A DNA stretch of 34,131 nucleotides from Enterococcus lactis (GCF_015751045.1 NZ_BNJW01000026.1:1-34131); one strand, 5' to 3'. Counted from the stretch's first letter, positions 6,899 through 17,872 are shown. Program-made: numbers and translations. Notes: generated by a model from the letters alone, not told the origin.

Positions 6899-7417
6899 TC
6901 AGCGCTCTCTCGAAAAAGAAAAGGCCAATTCTTCAACTGCCTGATGGGCACGGTTATAGTATTGAACAGAAATTTGGTCATCTAAACTTTCAATAAGAGC
7001 ATATGATGGGATTTGGATCGGGCCTCTAGGTTGAGAAATACTTCCAGGATTCAAAAACAGGATTTTCTGATCCATCTCACAGCCTATTTGATGGGTATGA
7101 CCAAAAAACACCATATCGGCATTTGCAGCTCGAGCTTCGATTGCTAACTGTGTCAAACCAAATCGAACATTCGATAAATGGCCATGAGTCATGAATACTG
7201 TATCCTGACCAGTTTGGATCACTTTTTTCTGTTCGAATCCTGGTCCATAATCACAATTACCTTGAACCACTTGGAATGTATCCCATAATGGGTCAGAAGC
7301 TTCTAATTCCGAATCACCACAATGGAAAAAGATGTCCACTTCAGAACGATAACGATCTACTAAGTCAACGAGGATATCTCTGTCTCCATGATTATCACTT
7401 ACTACTAAATACCGCAT
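6899..7417 (-). CDS. YfcE/YsnB-type metallophosphoesterase
   Basis: This 172-aa calcineurin-like phosphoesterase has the complete metal-site motif set: D8 and H10 (SDNHGD), D35 (HCGDSE), N54 (GNCDYG), H78/H80 (MTHGH) and H107/H109 (FGHTH). That matches the MJ0936/YfcE family of small cytoplasmic phosphodiesterases, whose physiological substrates are mostly unknown. Its start codon directly follows the rph/rdgB stop (TAG then ATG), and the ribosome site GGAGAGAG lies in the end of the upstream gene, so translation is coupled. The conserved neighbourhood with murI and the NTP pyrophosphatase suggests a housekeeping nucleotide role, but that is inference. Confidence 0.88.
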   Translation of the reverse strand: MRYLVVSDNHGDRDILVDLVDRYRSEVDIFFHCGDSELEASDPLWDTFQVVQGNCDYGPGFEQKKVIQTGQDTVFMTHGHLSNVRFGLTQLAIEARAANADMVFFGHTHQIGCEMDQKILFLNPGSISQPRGPIQIPSYALIESLDDQISVQYYNRAHQAVEELAFSFSRER

Positions 7418-8773
7418 CTATCTCTCTCCTTCCAGCCATTGTTTCCACTCGGCACTCAATTTTTTCATTGCTTGAGCCCGATGACTGATCTTGTTTTTTT
7501 CTTCGCTCGATAATTCTGCTGCTGTTTGTTTCTTACCTTCTGGGATAAATAAAGGATCATACCCAAAGCCATTTTCGCCAGATGGTATACGGGCTACTCG
7601 ACCGGGCCATTCCGCTTCTACTACGAGGCTGTCTTTTTTGGGTGCCGCGAATACTAATGTACAATGGAATTGTGCTGTTCTTTTTTCATCCGGCACATCT
7701 GTCAATTCATATAATAATTTGGCGTTATTCCCCGCATCACTTTTTTGTTCCCCTGCAAAACGTGCAGAATAGATTCCTGGCATACCGCCTAACGCATCCA
7801 CTTTCAAACCTGAATCATCTGCTAAGACTGGTTGATCAAGCAATTGTGCAATCGTTTCTGCTTTTAATCGGGCATTTTCTTCAAATGTGCTGCCAGTTTC
7901 TTCCACATCTGGCAATTCAGGATAGTCAAGTAATGTTTTTACATGATATCCCGCTTCTTTGAACATATTTCGAAACTCTTCTGCTTTTCCTGGATTTCTT
8001 GTCGCAATGATGATTGTTTTTGTTTCTTCTATCCGCTCATTATCTTGAGCAAATTCTGTTAGCAAAGCATGTTTTTGCTCTTTGATCAAATCTTCAATCG
8101 CGTTTTTTCCAAAAAAGAGCATTTCATTCAACTGTTCTCCATCAAACGTTGCTTCTTCTCCAGTTCCTTGAATCTCCACGAATTTTCCTGATTCTGTCAT
8201 CACGAGATTCATATCTACAAGTGCTGCGGAATCTTCTTGATAGTCCAAATCTGTCACGCAAGTCCCATCCGGCAAGATCCCTACGCTAACTGCAGCAAGA
8301 TGCTCTTTGATTGGATCTTCTGACAATTCCTTTTCTCTTAAAAGCTTTTCAATTGCTAGTCTCAACGCGACGAATGCCCCAGTGATGCTAGCTGTTCTAG
8401 TTCCGCCATCCGCTTGGATCACATCGCAGTCTATGATGATACTACGCTCTCCCAGCTTTTCCAAGTCTATTACTGCACGCAAGGAGCGACCAATAAGACG
8501 CTGGATTTCCATTGTTCTACCAGAAAGTTTTCCTTTGCTGCTTTCTCTACGGTTTCTCGTACTCGTTGCTCGAGGTAGCATACTGTATTCAGCTGTTACC
8601 CACCCTGTTCCTGTTTCTCTCAAAAAGGGAGGTACAGAATCCTCTACTGTTGCAGAACAAATAACTGTTGTATCACCAAAACGGATCACAACCGATCCCT
8701 CTGGATATTTGAAAACATTTGTTTGAAGCTCCAGTTTACGAAGCTCTTGGGCTTTTCTCCCGTCATGACGCAT
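7418..8773 (-). CDS. Fused RNase PH / RdgB-HAM1 NTP pyrophosphatase
   Basis: This 451-aa protein joins two complete enzymes. Residues 1 to about 240 are RNase PH, the phosphorolytic 3'-5' exoribonuclease that trims tRNA 3' ends; [16 protein letters not shown] (about 84-99), [12 protein letters not shown] (123-134) and the C-terminal GTGEEATF are diagnostic. After a short linker, residues about 252-451 are an RdgB/HAM1 pyrophosphatase that removes dITP, ITP and [14 protein letters not shown] (257-267), the central [11 protein letters not shown] and LADDSGL, and a late NGFGYDPLF are diagnostic. Both active sites look intact. No stop or frameshift signature is seen at the junction. The gene begins 2 nt after the murI stop, so the two are translationally coupled. 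Similar fusions are, to my knowledge, annotated in enterococci. Confidence 0.93.
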   Translation of the reverse strand: MRHDGRKAQELRKLELQTNVFKYPEGSVVIRFGDTTVICSATVEDSVPPFLRETGTGWVTAEYSMLPRATSTRNRRESSKGKLSGRTMEIQRLIGRSLRAVIDLEKLGERSIIIDCDVIQADGGTRTASITGAFVALRLAIEKLLREKELSEDPIKEHLAAVSVGILPDGTCVTDLDYQEDSAALVDMNLVMTESGKFVEIQGTGEEATFDGEQLNEMLFFGKNAIEDLIKEQKHALLTEFAQDNERIEETKTIIIATRNPGKAEEFRNMFKEAGYHVKTLLDYPELPDVEETGSTFEENARLKAETIAQLLDQPVLADDSGLKVDALGGMPGIYSARFAGEQKSDAGNNAKLLYELTDVPDEKRTAQFHCTLVFAAPKKDSLVVEAEWPGRVARIPSGENGFGYDPLFIPEGKKQTAAELSSEEKNKISHRAQAMKKLSAEWKQWLEGER

Positions 8774-8775
8774 CC

Positions 8776-9609
8776 TTATTTTCCTCCCAATTCAATATGG
8801 TCTACATTTAGGTGTCCGATTCCAAGCCAGTCTTCGGCTATTTCTTGGAAAAGTTTAGCAGATCCTGTTGTATAAAACTGACATAATGTCCGTCCATTTT
8901 GCGGTGAATTGCTCAAATTGAAATAATCGAGTAGCATAGATACTTCACCTACTGTTTCTGCTCCAGAATCGATCAGTTGAACATTTTCACCCACTACATT
9001 TTGAATGATAGGGCGTAATAATGGATAATGGGTGCATCCCAAAATCAATGTATCGATTTTTTTAGTCGTTAACGGAGCTAATGTTTCTGCCACGATTTTT
9101 TTTGCCACAGATGAATGGTATTCATTACTTTCGACAACTGAAACAAATTTGGGACAAGCAAGACTTGTCACAGTCAATTCTGGCACTTTCTCTTTCAGTG
9201 CTTTTTCATAAGCTTGACTTTTTACCGTACCAATCGTACCGATAATGCCAACTTGTTTATTTTGTGTTTTTTTTACTGCTGCTCTTGTACCGGGAAGGAT
9301 CACACCGATGACTGGAATAGAAAGAGCAGCTTTGATTTCTTCTAAAGCAACCGCAGTTGCGGTATTGCAGGCAATCACCAGCATCTTGATTCCTTGCTCC
9401 ACCAGATAATCCGTCATTTCCCAAGTATACTGGATTACCTGTTCCGCAGGTCTAGGACCATACGGGCAGCGTGCTGTGTCTCCTACAAATAAAATATTTT
9501 CATTCGGTAATTGTTTCAGGGCTTCTTTTACTACAGTTAAGCCGCCAACACCTGAATCAATAAATCCGATAGGGCGATTATCTGTCAATCGTATCATCCT
9601 TTTTTTCAA
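8776..9609 (-). CDS. murI: Glutamate racemase
   Basis: This 277-aa enzyme makes D-glutamate from L-glutamate for the peptidoglycan stem peptide. The two catalytic cysteines are present: Cys81 in IACNTATA and Cys192 in LGCTHYPLL. The N-terminal signature [12 protein letters not shown] is also present. The frame begins at a TTG (9609). An ATG four codons later (9597) has AAAGG directly against it, with no spacing, while the TTG has AGGGAAG about 12 nt upstream. TTG is therefore kept, with the ATG as the alternative. It heads the minus-strand cluster with rph/rdgB and the phosphoesterase. A possible promoter, TTGAAA with a 17-bp spacer to CACAAT, lies within about 60 nt upstream. Confidence 0.95.
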   Translation of the reverse strand: MKKRMIRLTDNRPIGFIDSGVGGLTVVKEALKQLPNENILFVGDTARCPYGPRPAEQVIQYTWEMTDYLVEQGIKMLVIACNTATAVALEEIKAALSIPVIGVILPGTRAAVKKTQNKQVGIIGTIGTVKSQAYEKALKEKVPELTVTSLACPKFVSVVESNEYHSSVAKKIVAETLAPLTTKKIDTLILGCTHYPLLRPIIQNVVGENVQLIDSGAETVGEVSMLLDYFNLSNSPQNGRTLCQFYTTGSAKLFQEIAEDWLGIGHLNVDHIELGGK

Positions 9610-9712
9610 TAAATTCTATCTTCCCTATTGTGTACTTTTTAGCGTGAATTTTCAAGTGCTCTCACTTGCTTAAAACAATCAAAATCTCTTTTTTTCGAAT
9701 GGAAAGAGGAAA

Positions 9713-9743
9713 AGCGGTTGTGACTTAGTTTGCCACAACCGCT
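9713..9743 (-). terminator. Terminator of the amino-acid ABC operon
   Basis: AGCGGTTGTG (9713-9722) pairs perfectly with CACAACCGCT (9734-9743). In the minus direction it is followed by TTTTCCTC, a weak T tract. It lies 15 nt after the stop of the last permease gene. Confidence 0.7.
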
Positions 9744-9757
9744 AAAAGAATCATCTA

Positions 9758-10414
9758 TTAATAACTGTACCGTCTCTTTTCCAAGTAACCGGAAAGCAGA
9801 GAAAGCGCGTAACACACCACGAAGTACATAAGTGTCATGATGATGAACATTGGAAGCACATAATTGGTATTCTGTCCATAAATAATACGTGCCTGATGAG
9901 AAAGTTCAGGTAAAGAAATGATTACTGCTAATGATGTATCTTTGATCAGTGAAATCAATTGGCTCACAATTGCCGGGATCATCGATTTGAATGCTTGCGG
10001 CAAAACGATCGTCCGCATCGTTTCTACATAAGTCAGTCCCGTTGACAATCCTGCCTCCATCTGCCCTTTCGGAACAGCATTAAGTCCAGCTCGGAAAATT
10101 TCCGACAGCATAGCTGATTCAAAGATCGTCAATGCTGCAACAGCAGACCAGAAGATGTTCATCTGGATGCCAATCTGAGGCAAAGCAAAATAAGTGAAGA
10201 AAATGATCAATAATAATGGAAGATTTCGTATGATATCGATCACAATACCAAGGATTTTGGACAAGAAAGGGATATTCGCAAAACGAATCACACCTGTCAG
10301 ACCACCAATCAAGAAACTGAAAATGATCGAAAACAATGAAACTTCAACAGTAACCTTTAATCCTTCCAATAAAAAACGGACATTCATCCATGAAAAAGCG
10401 CCGCTAAAATCCAT
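9758..10414 (-). CDS. glnP: Polar amino-acid ABC transporter permease (GlnP-like)
   Basis: This 218-aa inner-membrane permease of the His/Glu/Gln (HisMQ) family has about five transmembrane helices. Its EAA loop (SEIFRAGLNAVPKGQMEAGLS, about 124-144) is where the ATPase docks. It forms a heterodimer with the preceding permease. The ATG has AGGAGG upstream, and 15 nt separate it from the stop of the previous gene. The order ATPase - binding protein - permease - permease equals B. subtilis glnQHMP, which is the basis for the symbol. Substrate specificity cannot be read from the permease itself. A terminator follows. Confidence 0.88.
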   Translation of the reverse strand: MDFSGAFSWMNVRFLLEGLKVTVEVSLFSIIFSFLIGGLTGVIRFANIPFLSKILGIVIDIIRNLPLLLIIFFTYFALPQIGIQMNIFWSAVAALTIFESAMLSEIFRAGLNAVPKGQMEAGLSTGLTYVETMRTIVLPQAFKSMIPAIVSQLISLIKDTSLAVIISLPELSHQARIIYGQNTNYVLPMFIIMTLMYFVVCYALSLLSGYLEKRRYSY

Positions 10415-10429
10415 GTATTTCCCCTCCTT

Positions 10430-11077
10430 CTATGAACGAACCGCCCATTTTTTCTCAAGATAAACCATTAAGTAAGATAACGGCAGCGTGATAACTAAGT
10501 AAAATAACCCAACGATGATATACGTATCGAAGGTATTGAATGTTTCACTGGCAATCAAATCTCCTTGATACATCAAATCCAAACCAGCTACGATTGCTAA
10601 AATAGACGAGTTTTTCACAAGATTAATAAATTGGTTGCCTAATGGCGGAATAACGATTTTGAATGCTTGGGGCAAAACAATATAACGCATAATTTCTGAA
10701 TAGGTAAATCCAGAAGACAATCCTGCTTCTGTTTGGCCTTTTGGTACAGTTTGAATCCCTGAACGTACTGTTTCAGCAATAAAAGCGGATGTATAGATAG
10801 TCAAGCCAATCGTCCCTGCTTGGAATCCGTCTAGATTAAACCAATAAATAGGTACGACAACATAAAAAAACATCACGATGATCAATAATGGAATGTTTCT
10901 AAAAAATTCTACATATGCCTTTGCTAAGGCACTTACTACTTTATTCTTTGATAATTGGAAGATTGCCATCAACGTTCCGATAATCAAACTAAACACAAGT
11001 GCTAAGACACTCGAAAACAATGTGATCTTGAACCCGTCGACAAAGATTGGTCCATAAGTCTGTATCAATTCGCTCAT
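10430..11077 (-). CDS. glnM: Polar amino-acid ABC transporter permease (GlnM-like)
   Basis: This 215-aa protein is homologous to its downstream neighbour. It has about five membrane helices and an EAA loop reading AETVRSGIQTVPKGQTEAGLS (about 100-120), the conserved coupling-helix motif of HisMQ permeases. It is preceded by a strong ribosome site (GGGGGAGAGG) and starts 12 nt after the binding-protein stop. The two non-identical permeases imply a heterodimeric translocation channel. Confidence 0.88.
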   Translation of the reverse strand: MSELIQTYGPIFVDGFKITLFSSVLALVFSLIIGTLMAIFQLSKNKVVSALAKAYVEFFRNIPLLIIVMFFYVVVPIYWFNLDGFQAGTIGLTIYTSAFIAETVRSGIQTVPKGQTEAGLSSGFTYSEIMRYIVLPQAFKIVIPPLGNQFINLVKNSSILAIVAGLDLMYQGDLIASETFNTFDTYIIVGLFYLVITLPLSYLMVYLEKKWAVRS

Positions 11078-11089
11078 TGCCTCTCCCCC

Positions 11090-11905
11090 TTACTCTACTT
11101 TTCCTTCAGTTTCATTTGGAAACCATTTTTGATAGATTTTATCATATGTGCCATCTGCATGCATTTCCTCTAGCGCTTGGTTAACAGCTTTCAAGAAGTT
11201 TTCTTGTCCTTTGTTGATCGCAATTCCATAAGGCTCATTAGTAAACGTTCCGCCGACTAACTCGTACTCTGGATTTTCATCTGCAATCCCTAACAAGATC
11301 GCATTATCCGTAGTCATTGCGTCTCCCTGGCCAGATTGTAACGCAGTAAATGCTTCTGCATAATTTTCCAATTCCAGAATGTTTGCATCTGGTGCATGCT
11401 GTCGGATATTCGCAGCCGACGTAGAACCTTTGACTGCTAGAACTGTTGTAGAAGCATTCAAATCATCTACACTTTTGATTTGGCTTCCCTTCTTTACCAA
11501 CAAAGCTTGGCCAGCATCGAAATAGACATCTGAAAAATCGACTTGTTTTTTTCGTTCATCTGTGATCGTCATCGTCGCAATAATCGCATCGATGTTTCCG
11601 TTTTTCAATAACGGGATCCGCGTTTTAGAAGTGACTTCAACAAATTCCGCTTTTCCATTCTCACCAAGGATCTTTTCAGTGATTGCTTTTGCAATATCTA
11701 CATCAAATCCTTGTACGGTTCTGCTCTCAATATCCATCATTCCAAATAATCGAGTATCATATTTGACACCCCAGATGATTTCATTGGTAGATTTGCTTCG
11801 CTCTAAAATATCTTCATTTGCCAACCCATTTCCTTTACATCCGGCTAGTGCAAGAAAAGCAATGCCTAAAAGGAAAATCAGGCGTATTTTTTTAAACCTG
11901 CGCAT
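11090..11905 (-). CDS. glnH: Glutamine/glutamate-type substrate-binding lipoprotein
   Basis: This 271-aa binding protein has a lipoprotein signal (MRRFKKIR, hydrophobic core, lipobox ALAGC with lipidated Cys23) and a type II periplasmic-binding-protein fold. The family motif GFDVDIAKAI and the stretch GVKYDTRLFGMMD (shortly after the signal) are typical of the GlnH/GltI type that binds glutamine, glutamate or aspartate. The start at 11905 is preferred to an upstream in-frame one because AGGAGG lies 5 nt before it and the signal peptide begins cleanly there. It delivers substrate at the outer membrane face to the permease pair encoded just downstream. Confidence 0.9.
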   Translation of the reverse strand: MRRFKKIRLIFLLGIAFLALAGCKGNGLANEDILERSKSTNEIIWGVKYDTRLFGMMDIESRTVQGFDVDIAKAITEKILGENGKAEFVEVTSKTRIPLLKNGNIDAIIATMTITDERKKQVDFSDVYFDAGQALLVKKGSQIKSVDDLNASTTVLAVKGSTSAANIRQHAPDANILELENYAEAFTALQSGQGDAMTTDNAILLGIADENPEYELVGGTFTNEPYGIAINKGQENFLKAVNQALEEMHADGTYDKIYQKWFPNETEGKVE

Positions 11906-11918
11906 CTTTTTCCTCCTA

Positions 11919-12656
11919 TCAATGATTGATAACTTTACTGATAAATTGCTGTGCTCGGACTTCATTTGGATTTTCGAAAAAGTCTCTCACATTTCTGCTA
12001 TCTTCCAATACTTCTCCGTCAGCCATGAAGATGACACGATCCGCAACTTCTTTGGCAAAGCCCATTTCATGCGTCACGACAATCATTGACATGCCGTCAT
12101 GCGCCAATTTTTTCATGACGTCCAATACATCACCAATCATTTCCGGATCCAAAGCAGAAGTAGGTTCATCAAACAGCAGCATCTCAGGATTCATCGCTAA
12201 ACCTCTGGCGATTGCCACCCGTTGCTGTTGTCCACCGGATAACATGGAAGGATAAGAATCTTTCTTATCTAACATATTGACAGTTTTCAGAAATTTCTCC
12301 GCGTTTTTGACTGCAGTTGCCTGGTCTTGCTTTAACACTTTGATTGGTGCTAATGTAATATTTTCCAGAACGGTTTTATTAGGATACAAATTGAAATGCT
12401 GGAAAACCATGCCGATATTCTTTCGGACTTCTGTCAACTTTGTCTTTTTATCATGCAAGTCAGTATCATTAATTAGTAGCTTACCTGAAGAAATCGTCTC
12501 TAATCCATTGATACAGCGAAGCATCGTGCTCTTTCCTGAACCAGAAGGACCAATGACAACGACAACTTCTCCTTTCTCGAATTCGAGATTGATATTTTTT
12601 AATGCGTGGAACTTGCCATAATATTTATCCACGTGATCAAATTTAATCATTGCCAT
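11919..12656 (-). CDS. glnQ: Polar amino-acid ABC transporter ATPase (GlnQ-like)
   Basis: This 245-aa ATPase is of full family length with all motifs: Walker [10 protein letters not shown] (about 37-45), Q-loop [10 protein letters not shown], signature [16 protein letters not shown], Walker [14 protein letters not shown] and the switch histidine in VVTHEMGF. It energises the importer encoded by the three genes downstream. The ATG has GGGAG 9 nt upstream. It is the first gene of the operon, with a clear promoter and a palindrome over the predicted transcription start. Confidence 0.95.
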   Translation of the reverse strand: MAMIKFDHVDKYYGKFHALKNINLEFEKGEVVVVIGPSGSGKSTMLRCINGLETISSGKLLINDTDLHDKKTKLTEVRKNIGMVFQHFNLYPNKTVLENITLAPIKVLKQDQATAVKNAEKFLKTVNMLDKKDSYPSMLSGGQQQRVAIARGLAMNPEMLLFDEPTSALDPEMIGDVLDVMKKLAHDGMSMIVVTHEMGFAKEVADRVIFMADGEVLEDSRNVRDFFENPNEVRAQQFISKVINH

Positions 12657-12699
12657 AGAATTACACTCCCATTATTATTTAGTAAGATTTCTTTTAAAG

Positions 12700-12745
12700 A
12701 TGTATAATAAAATACATTATATCTGATAGTTTAGTAATTTGTAAA
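12700..12745 (-). promoter_or_regulatory. glnQ operon promoter with ArgR-like palindrome
   Basis: On the minus strand, -35 TTTACA (12745-12740) and -10 TATAAT (12721-12716) are spaced by 18 bp. Immediately downstream and touching the -10 lies ATGTATAATAAAATACAT (12700-12717), an 18-bp palindrome with 6-bp arms. It resembles the ARG boxes bound by ArgR/AhrC regulators. The regulator identity is inference. Confidence 0.55.
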
Positions 12746-12839
12746 GTTTCTTAGAACGTTTATTCTCCCATAAATATTTCTTTCATTTCTAATCTATTAG
12801 TTATTTTATCCTCTTTCCTTGTTTTTTCCTTAGGAACTG

Positions 12840-12868
12840 TTGTTTCTTGTCAGGAAAAACGGTAAGAT
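12840..12868 (+). promoter_or_regulatory. trpS promoter
   Basis: -35 TTGTTT (12840-12845) and -10 TAAGAT (12863-12868) are separated by 17 bp. The predicted leader is only about 35 nt, too short for a T-box. Confidence 0.5.
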
Positions 12869-12873
12869 ATTAA

Positions 12874-13920
<1,047 letters not shown>

Positions 13921-13932
13921 TTCATTTACTCT

Positions 13933-13962
13933 AAAAAACAGGCTGTAAAGGCCTGTTTTTTT
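13933..13962 (+). terminator. trpS terminator
   Basis: AAAAAACAGGC (13933-13943) pairs with GCCTGTTTTTT, followed by further T. It begins 13 nt after the trpS stop. Confidence 0.88.
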
Positions 13963-13997
13963 ATCTCGTCTCTGTGCTATTCCTTTTTTAAAATCAA

Positions 13998-14035
13998 AAA
14001 AAGAGATGTGACAAACTTGTGTCACATCTCTTTTT
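13998..14035. terminator. Bidirectional terminator, serving mainly pheST
   Basis: AAAAAGAGATGTGACA (13998-14013) and TGTCACATCTCTTTTT (14020-14035) form a perfect 16-bp stem with T runs in both directions. It lies between the convergent trpS and pheT. The loop-proximal TGTGACA core recurs in other terminators of this window. Confidence 0.88.
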
Positions 14036-14088
14036 CAAATGAATAGTCTTCAAAAGCTACTTGATCGTTACTTACTATATTTTCCCTC

Positions 14089-16509
14089 TTAGCGAATACT
14101 TGCCTCTAGGTTTTCTATCAACGCTTTTTCGACTTTTTCCATTGCTTTATTGATTTCTTCATCTGTCAATGTTGCTTCAGGATTGACGAATGTCAGGCTA
14201 TAAGCCATGGATTTATGTCCTTTTTCGATGTTTTCTCCTTGATAGACATCAAATAATTGGATATCTGTTAAAAATCTTCCGGCAGCAGAATGGATCACTT
14301 CTGTTAATTCCTGATTTGTCACAGTTTCTTTTACAAGCAAAGCGATATCCCGGCTGACTGCTGGGAATTTTGTCACTGCTTCAAAAACGATTCCTTTTTG
14401 GGCAGCTTCCACTACAGCAGATAAATCAAACTCAGCTACATATGTTTCTGGAATATCGTAACTTTTGGCAATTGTCGGATGCACTTGACCGACAAAGCCG
14501 ATAAATTGTTCGCCAAGATAAATTGCAGCTGTCCTCCCAGGATGCATTTCTTTTATTTCTGTCACTGTTTGATAATGGATATCTTCAGTGATACCTAGTT
14601 GTTCAAATAAGTTTTCTAAAAGACCCTTGATGGTGAAAAAGTCTACGTTTTGTGTTTTCGTCTGCCAATCTTTTTCTTCCCAAATACCAGAAATAGCGAT
14701 GGCTGCATGTTTTACTTCTTGCGGCAGATGTGTGCGCGGATCATTTTCTTGGAAGAATACCCGACCAATTTCATATAAAGCAATCTCTGTATTTTTTCGA
14801 GCAGTGTTATAACTGATATCATCTAATAGTCCGCTGATCAAATTCATTCGTAATACAGAACGTTCTTCGCTCATTGGCCAGTCCAAACGTGTAATATTAC
14901 TTTCTTTTATAACAAACTGTCTTGATTTTTCTTCTGTTGTCAATGCATAACTGATTGCTTCGCTCAATCCACTTCCTTCAAAGATTGTACGAATTTTACG
15001 AGTAGTTTCTTGTTCTTTTGACAAGCTTCCAGCAACCGTTTCTCCACTTGGAAGTGTAGATGGCAACTGGTCGTATCCATAAATACGAGCAACTTCTTCG
15101 ATAATGTCTGCTTCGATTTGGATATCCCAGCGTCTTGGTGGTACGACTACGGAATAAACATGATCCTTTTCTTCATAGCTAAATCCAAGTGCTTCAAAAA
15201 TCTCATTTACTTCTTTAACGACAAGAGATGTTCCTAAATATTGATTGATGCGTTCAAGTGAAATCTTCACTGATACGTCTTCTGCTTTGATCTCTGAACC
15301 TTTGACCGCACCTTGTAGAACTTCCCCACCTGCAAGAGAAACGATCATTGCTGCAGCAACCTCACTGGCTTCTCCAACAGTTGCATGGTTGATCCCTTTT
15401 TCAAAGCGTGCAGAAGATTCGCTACGCAAATTAAATTGTTTTGCTGTACGACGGATCGAAATTGGATCAAACAAAGCAGATTCCAGTGCCACTGTTGTTG
15501 TTTCATTCGTAATCTCTGAATCTAATCCACCCATGACACCAGCCAAAGCAACTGGTTCTTTGCCATTAGTGATGACAAGATTGTCAGTTGTCAATTCCCG
15601 AGATTCTCCATCTAACGTGACTAATGTCTCATTTTCTTTTGCATGACGGACAAGGATCTCATTTGATTTCAATTTGTCGTAGTCAAATGCATGTAGTGGT
15701 TGTCCGAATAAAAGCAAAATATAGTTCGTCACATCTACTACATTGTTGATTGGGCGGATGCCTTCATTCATCAAAAGATTTTGCAGCCATTGAGGACTTG
15801 GTTGGATGTTTACTCCTTCAATGATGCGGATTTGATAGGCAGGAACGACTTCTTTATCTTCAACTGTCACTTTGATTCTATCGCTAGCAAGTTGTGATGA
15901 TTCTACTAATTTCTCGTCATCAAATGTAGGCGTCTGACGATAGATTGCCCCAACTTCATAAGCTACGCCACGCATTGACAATGCATCTGCACGATTTGGT
16001 GTGATAGACAATTCAATGATCGAATCATCCATATCTAAATAAGAAAAAACTGGATCGCCATTTACAGCTTCTTGTGGCATATAATAGATACCTTCAGCGT
16101 ATTCTTTCGGTATAACACTGTCTGAATAGCCAATTTCTTGTAACGAGCAAATCATGCCATTTGATACTTGACCACGCATTTTCCCTTTTTTGATCTTCAC
16201 ATTTCCAGCAATCCGTGAGTTAGGAAGCGCAACGATTACTTTGATTCCGACCTTCACATTAGGCGCTCCGCAAACGATTTGAGACAGTTCGTCTTCACCA
16301 ATATCGACTTGACAAATAGAAAGGTGATCAGAATCTGGATGTGGTACACATTCCTTGACTTCACCGACAACGATTTTTTTCAAGCCTTCTTCTGGAACCG
16401 TGATTCCCTCGACTTCGATTCCTGTTACAGACATTTTATCCGCTAATTCTTTTGGTGTTACATTCGATAAATCCACATAACGATTAAGCCATTTATATGA
16501 AACTAACAT
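14089..16509 (-). CDS. pheT: Phenylalanyl-tRNA synthetase beta subunit
   Basis: This 806-aa protein of full length has the N-terminal beginning [14 protein letters not shown]. An EMAP/OB-type tRNA-binding domain (about 40-150, containing [19 protein letters not shown]) follows, then B3/B4 editing and B5 domains in the middle, and a C-terminal anticodon-binding ferredoxin-like domain (about 710-806, containing [13 protein letters not shown]). With PheS it forms the (alpha-beta)2 enzyme that charges tRNA-Phe; the beta subunit edits mis-charged Tyr. Its ATG is 4 nt after the pheS stop, and the ribosome site (GGGGGAG) overlaps the end of pheS. Confidence 0.97.
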   Translation of the reverse strand: MLVSYKWLNRYVDLSNVTPKELADKMSVTGIEVEGITVPEEGLKKIVVGEVKECVPHPDSDHLSICQVDIGEDELSQIVCGAPNVKVGIKVIVALPNSRIAGNVKIKKGKMRGQVSNGMICSLQEIGYSDSVIPKEYAEGIYYMPQEAVNGDPVFSYLDMDDSIIELSITPNRADALSMRGVAYEVGAIYRQTPTFDDEKLVESSQLASDRIKVTVEDKEVVPAYQIRIIEGVNIQPSPQWLQNLLMNEGIRPINNVVDVTNYILLLFGQPLHAFDYDKLKSNEILVRHAKENETLVTLDGESRELTTDNLVITNGKEPVALAGVMGGLDSEITNETTTVALESALFDPISIRRTAKQFNLRSESSARFEKGINHATVGEASEVAAAMIVSLAGGEVLQGAVKGSEIKAEDVSVKISLERINQYLGTSLVVKEVNEIFEALGFSYEEKDHVYSVVVPPRRWDIQIEADIIEEVARIYGYDQLPSTLPSGETVAGSLSKEQETTRKIRTIFEGSGLSEAISYALTTEEKSRQFVIKESNITRLDWPMSEERSVLRMNLISGLLDDISYNTARKNTEIALYEIGRVFFQENDPRTHLPQEVKHAAIAISGIWEEKDWQTKTQNVDFFTIKGLLENLFEQLGITEDIHYQTVTEIKEMHPGRTAAIYLGEQFIGFVGQVHPTIAKSYDIPETYVAEFDLSAVVEAAQKGIVFEAVTKFPAVSRDIALLVKETVTNQELTEVIHSAAGRFLTDIQLFDVYQGENIEKGHKSMAYSLTFVNPEATLTDEEINKAMEKVEKALIENLEASIR

Positions 16510-16513
16510 CTTC

Positions 16514-17557
16514 TTACTCCCCCTTGAACTGACTTAAGAAACGTAAGTCATTTTGATAGAAATTACGGATATCATTCACTCCATACCGCAACATAGCTAC
16601 GCGGTCTGGTCCAAGGCCGAAAGCAAAGCCTGAATATTCTTCTGGATCGATTCCTGACATCTTCAACACATTCGGGTGCACCATGCCAGCTCCTAAAATC
16701 TCGATCCATCCAGTGTATTTACATACGTTACAACCGGCACCACCACATTTGAAACAACTGACATCTACTTCTACTGATGGCTCCGTAAATGGGAAATAAC
16801 TTGGACGCAAACGGATTTCACGTTCTTCCCCAAACATTTTTTTCATTACGACTTCTAATGTTCCTTTAAGGTCGCCCATCGTGATGTTTTTATCAACAAC
16901 TAGCCCTTCAATTTGATGGAACTGATGGCTGTGGGTCGCATCATCTGTATCTCTGCGGAAAACTTTTCCTGGCGAGATCATTCGTAGAGCACCCTTAGAG
17001 AAATCATGCTTTTCCATTGTTCGTGCTTGGACTGGTGAAGTATGTGTCCGAATCAATATCTCGTCTGAAATATAGAAAGTATCTTGCATGTCCCTTGCCG
17101 GATGGTCTTTTGGCAGGTTCATCCGTTCGAAATTGTAATGGTCAGACTCTACTTCGTAACCTTCTACGATCTGATACCCCATACCTACAAAAATATCTTC
17201 AATTTCTTCCATGATTTGCGTCACGATATGACGTGTACCATGCTTTACTTTTCTACCAGGCAATGTCACGTCTACTGTTTCTTTTGCCAAAGCTGCATTT
17301 AACGCTTCTTCTTCTAATACTTGTTTTTTTCGCTCTATTTCTTCTGTCAAAAGGTCTCGGATCTCATTTGCGAAACTTCCGACTTTTGGACGTTCTTCTG
17401 GACTTAGATCTTTCATCCCACGCAATACTTCTGTGATCGGTCCTTTTTTTCCTAACGTTTCAACACGTATTTGATTTAATTCTTTTAAATCTTGTGCCGC
17501 CGTGATTTTGACGATTGTTTCTTCTTTCAAGCTCTCTAATTGTGCTTGTAAAGACAT
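16514..17557 (-). CDS. pheS: Phenylalanyl-tRNA synthetase alpha subunit
   Basis: This 347-aa class II synthetase subunit has an N-terminal coiled coil (about 1-90) that grips the tRNA. The catalytic domain holds motif 2 (the [19 protein letters not shown] segment, about 200) and motif 3 ([17 protein letters not shown], about 311-327). The phenylalanine-pocket region [10 protein letters not shown] is also present. AAAGGAGG lies upstream of the ATG. A T-box leader directly precedes it, so pheST is expected to be induced when uncharged tRNA-Phe accumulates. Confidence 0.97.
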   Translation of the reverse strand: MSLQAQLESLKEETIVKITAAQDLKELNQIRVETLGKKGPITEVLRGMKDLSPEERPKVGSFANEIRDLLTEEIERKKQVLEEEALNAALAKETVDVTLPGRKVKHGTRHIVTQIMEEIEDIFVGMGYQIVEGYEVESDHYNFERMNLPKDHPARDMQDTFYISDEILIRTHTSPVQARTMEKHDFSKGALRMISPGKVFRRDTDDATHSHQFHQIEGLVVDKNITMGDLKGTLEVVMKKMFGEEREIRLRPSYFPFTEPSVEVDVSCFKCGGAGCNVCKYTGWIEILGAGMVHPNVLKMSGIDPEEYSGFAFGLGPDRVAMLRYGVNDIRNFYQNDLRFLSQFKGE

Positions 17558-17592
17558 GTGCTTGTTCCTCCTTTAAATTCCAAATACAAAAC

Positions 17593-17838
17593 AAAAAGAC
17601 CTCATTCCTGTTAAGGAACGAGGTCTTCGCGTTACCATCCTAATTTGCGGATAAATAAACTTACACCGCACTCTTACTTCGTTAACGACAGTTGCCGGTC
17701 TGATAATGATCAGACGAACTCGGAAAGTGAACTTCATTTTTCAAACACAGGACCTGTTTTCAGTCTGTGACAGATCTCCCTGAACTGGTTTAGCCAAACT
17801 ACTCTTTTTCGTCATCGTTCTTTTACTTATTCGTATGG
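17593..17838 (-). promoter_or_regulatory. Phe-specific T-box riboswitch of pheST
   Basis: The roughly 245-nt leader has the usual T-box parts on the minus strand. A 5' segment GACGAAAAAGAGTAG (near 17812) starts stem I, and a stem I loop contains a TTC specifier (17731-17729) matching Phe. The T-box element GGATGGTAACGCG runs 17640-17628. A terminator follows (AAGACCTCgTTCC paired with GGAAtGAGGTCTT, 17627-17595) with a T run. Uncharged tRNA-Phe should stabilise the antiterminator formed by the T-box element and the 5' half of the terminator. The leader occupies almost the whole 311-bp gap before pheS. Confidence 0.92.
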
Positions 17839-17843
17839 ACTAT

Positions 17844-17872
17844 AGTTTACAAGATTTTTTTTACAAAATCAA
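17844..17872 (-). promoter_or_regulatory. pheST promoter
   Basis: -35 TTGATT (17872-17867) and -10 TAAACT (17849-17844) are spaced by 17 bp on the minus strand. The -35 overlaps the stop codon of the HxlR gene. The predicted start near 17837 fits the beginning of the T-box leader. Confidence 0.6.

Noticed and set aside
12700-12717. GlnR binding site at the glnQ promoter
   Set aside because: The palindrome does not fit TGTNA-N7-TNACA; the fifth base of each arm is wrong. An ARG-box-like reading fits better.
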